A stretch of 6,820 nucleotides of DNA, taken from contig DNAS01000131.1 in the NCBI GenBank assembly GCA_003485185.1, positions 545 to 7,364 on the forward strand, in the 5' to 3' direction. The DNA is from Phycisphaerales bacterium (lineage in GTDB: Bacteria; Planctomycetota; Phycisphaerae; SM23-33). Position 1 is the stretch's first letter. Each line of letters begins with the position of its first letter. This document shows positions 5,878 through 6,820 of the stretch, piece after piece. The notes under the pieces were generated by a model, which had not been told where the DNA came from, did not search any database, and saw only the letters and a program-made list of their open reading frames with translations. Position numbers and translations under genes: made by a program.

Positions 5878-6820
5878 TGGCCGGTCCGGGTCCGGAGCTG
5901 ATCTTCGTGGCGGGCCCCCAGCGGGGCGAGCGGGCGGCTGTGCTGAGCAACGAGGCCGTCGCGGGACGATCCCCGTCGGCCGATATCCAGCTTGCCGAGG
6001 AGTTCGCCTCCCGGCAGCACGCGCGGTTCGCGCTGACGGCCGACGGTTGGCTCGTCGAGGTGCTCTCGCCCAACGGCCTGGAGGTCAACGGAAAGCGATA
6101 CAAGCAGGGCAAGAAGCTCCTGCTGGCCACTGGCGACGTGCTGCGCTTCGGGCAGGCGACGCTCGTGTTGTTCGTCTCTCCGCAGGACGATCCGGAGCAG
6201 GCGCTGGCGGACTACCACCAGGCCCATCCGGAGCCCGCAGCACCTCCAACGCCCGAGCCCGAATCCGAGGCGCCGGGTGAAGGGGAACTCCCCGAAGCAA
6301 AAGCCGGCGAAGAAGTCGCCCCGCCCAAGCCGCCCTCCAAGGCCCGGCGCTACGCGCTGATCCTCGGCGTCTCGGCCCTGTCCACGGTGCTGCTGATTTT
6401 GCTGGCCTCGTCGATGACGGAGGACAAGGCGAGCAAGGAACTCGGCCAGCTCCGCCGGCTCAACGAGGCGGAGATCCGCAAGATTTTCGAGACCCGCCCG
6501 GAGAAGATGCCGAATCCCGCGGCTGCGGCGCAGTCGCTCCACGAGGCGAAGATCCTCTTCGAGGACCGCCATCTCCGCACCGGCGACCTGTACCGCTGCA
6601 CGCTGAAGTACCGCCTGCACCTGTCCTACCGCAACAGCCTGGTCTTCGACGACTACCGCGACGGCGAGAACTGCCAGAAGGCTCTGGATGAGTTGGTGAA
6701 GATCGTGTCGGGCAAGTACCACACCGCCTGGGCGAACGCCAAGAGCAAGAACTGGAAGCTGGCGGCCGATGGCTTCGAGGATCTGCTGCGCATCCTTCCC
6801 GCCGACGAGCGCGAAGACCC
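5877..6820 (+). CDS. FHA-transmembrane protein with TPR-like C-terminal region (partial)
   Basis: The reading frame is open from the ATG at 5877 to the window edge (314 codons, no stop), so the 3' end is missing. Residues 7-100 form a canonical FHA domain: GRSPSAD at 30-36, SRQHA at 45-49 and NGLEVNG at 66-72, keeping the Arg, Ser, His and Asn expected for phosphothreonine binding. A Pro/Glu-rich linker (about 102-152) leads to a basic KARR (155-158) and a membrane helix at about 159-179. By the positive-inside rule the FHA domain is cytoplasmic and the rest periplasmic. The region 215-252 and the segment 281-308 (AWANAKSKNWKLAADGFEDL, ending in LLRILP) resemble tetratricopeptide helices; this is a pattern-based guess. 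Cys241 and Cys266 are present. The gene is coupled to tadC by TGATG and has a strong ribosome binding site. TadD, a TPR lipoprotein, commonly follows tadC, so this protein might fill or complement that role. Confidence 0.85.
   Translation, partial: MAGPGPELIFVAGPQRGERAAVLSNEAVAGRSPSADIQLAEEFASRQHARFALTADGWLVEVLSPNGLEVNGKRYKQGKKLLLATGDVLRFGQATLVLFVSPQDDPEQALADYHQAHPEPAAPPTPEPESEAPGEGELPEAKAGEEVAPPKPPSKARRYALILGVSALSTVLLILLASSMTEDKASKELGQLRRLNEAEIRKIFETRPEKMPNPAAAAQSLHEAKILFEDRHLRTGDLYRCTLKYRLHLSYRNSLVFDDYRDGENCQKALDELVKIVSGKYHTAWANAKSKNWKLAADGFEDLLRILPADERED

Overview
The window is a GC-rich bacterial segment carrying part of a tight-adherence (Tad/Flp) type IVc pilus locus, with every gene on the + strand. 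The machinery is assigned from diagnostic motifs: a TadE-like pseudopilin with a GxxxxE prepilin cleavage site, a CpaB/RcpC SAF-domain protein, a CpaF/TadA secretion ATPase with Walker A, Walker B and His boxes, and the TadB/TadC pair of inner-membrane platform proteins. The strong GC bias at third codon positions and two FHA-domain proteins inside a Tad operon would suit a planctomycete (for example a Phycisphaerae-like lineage) or a myxobacterium-like group. No rRNA or marker gene is present, so the taxonomy is a low-confidence guess.

Layout: positions 1-134 are non-coding and hold degenerate 8-bp repeats arranged as an inverted repeat. Then come the TadE-like pseudopilin (135-752), an unrecognised membrane-anchored protein (760-1368), CpaB/RcpC (1368-2162), an FHA-CpaF fusion ATPase starting at GTG (2188-4065), TadB (4062-4931), TadC (4933-5877) and an FHA-transmembrane-TPR-like protein (5877 to beyond 6820, truncated by the window edge). 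Gaps between genes run from a 4-bp overlap to 25 bp, so this is almost certainly one operon with translational coupling. The only non-coding stretch of any size is the first 134 bases.

How the parts would work together: CpaF hydrolyses ATP at the cytoplasmic face and drives the TadB/TadC platform, which inserts or extracts pilin subunits. The TadE-like protein would be a minor pilin. CpaB/RcpC sits in the periplasm and normally assists the outer-membrane secretin. The secretin (RcpA/CpaC), TadZ/CpaE, the major Flp pilin, the prepilin peptidase (TadV/CpaA), TadD and TadG are not in this window.

The most notable point is the pair of FHA (phosphothreonine-binding) modules. One is fused to the N-terminus of the ATPase and has a Gln where the FHA signature usually has His. 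The other has the canonical signature and sits on a bitopic protein whose C-terminal part looks TPR-like and is predicted to be periplasmic. This suggests that pilus assembly or its placement is controlled by Ser/Thr phosphorylation or FHA-based scaffolding, possibly in place of TadZ. That is inference, not something the sequence proves.
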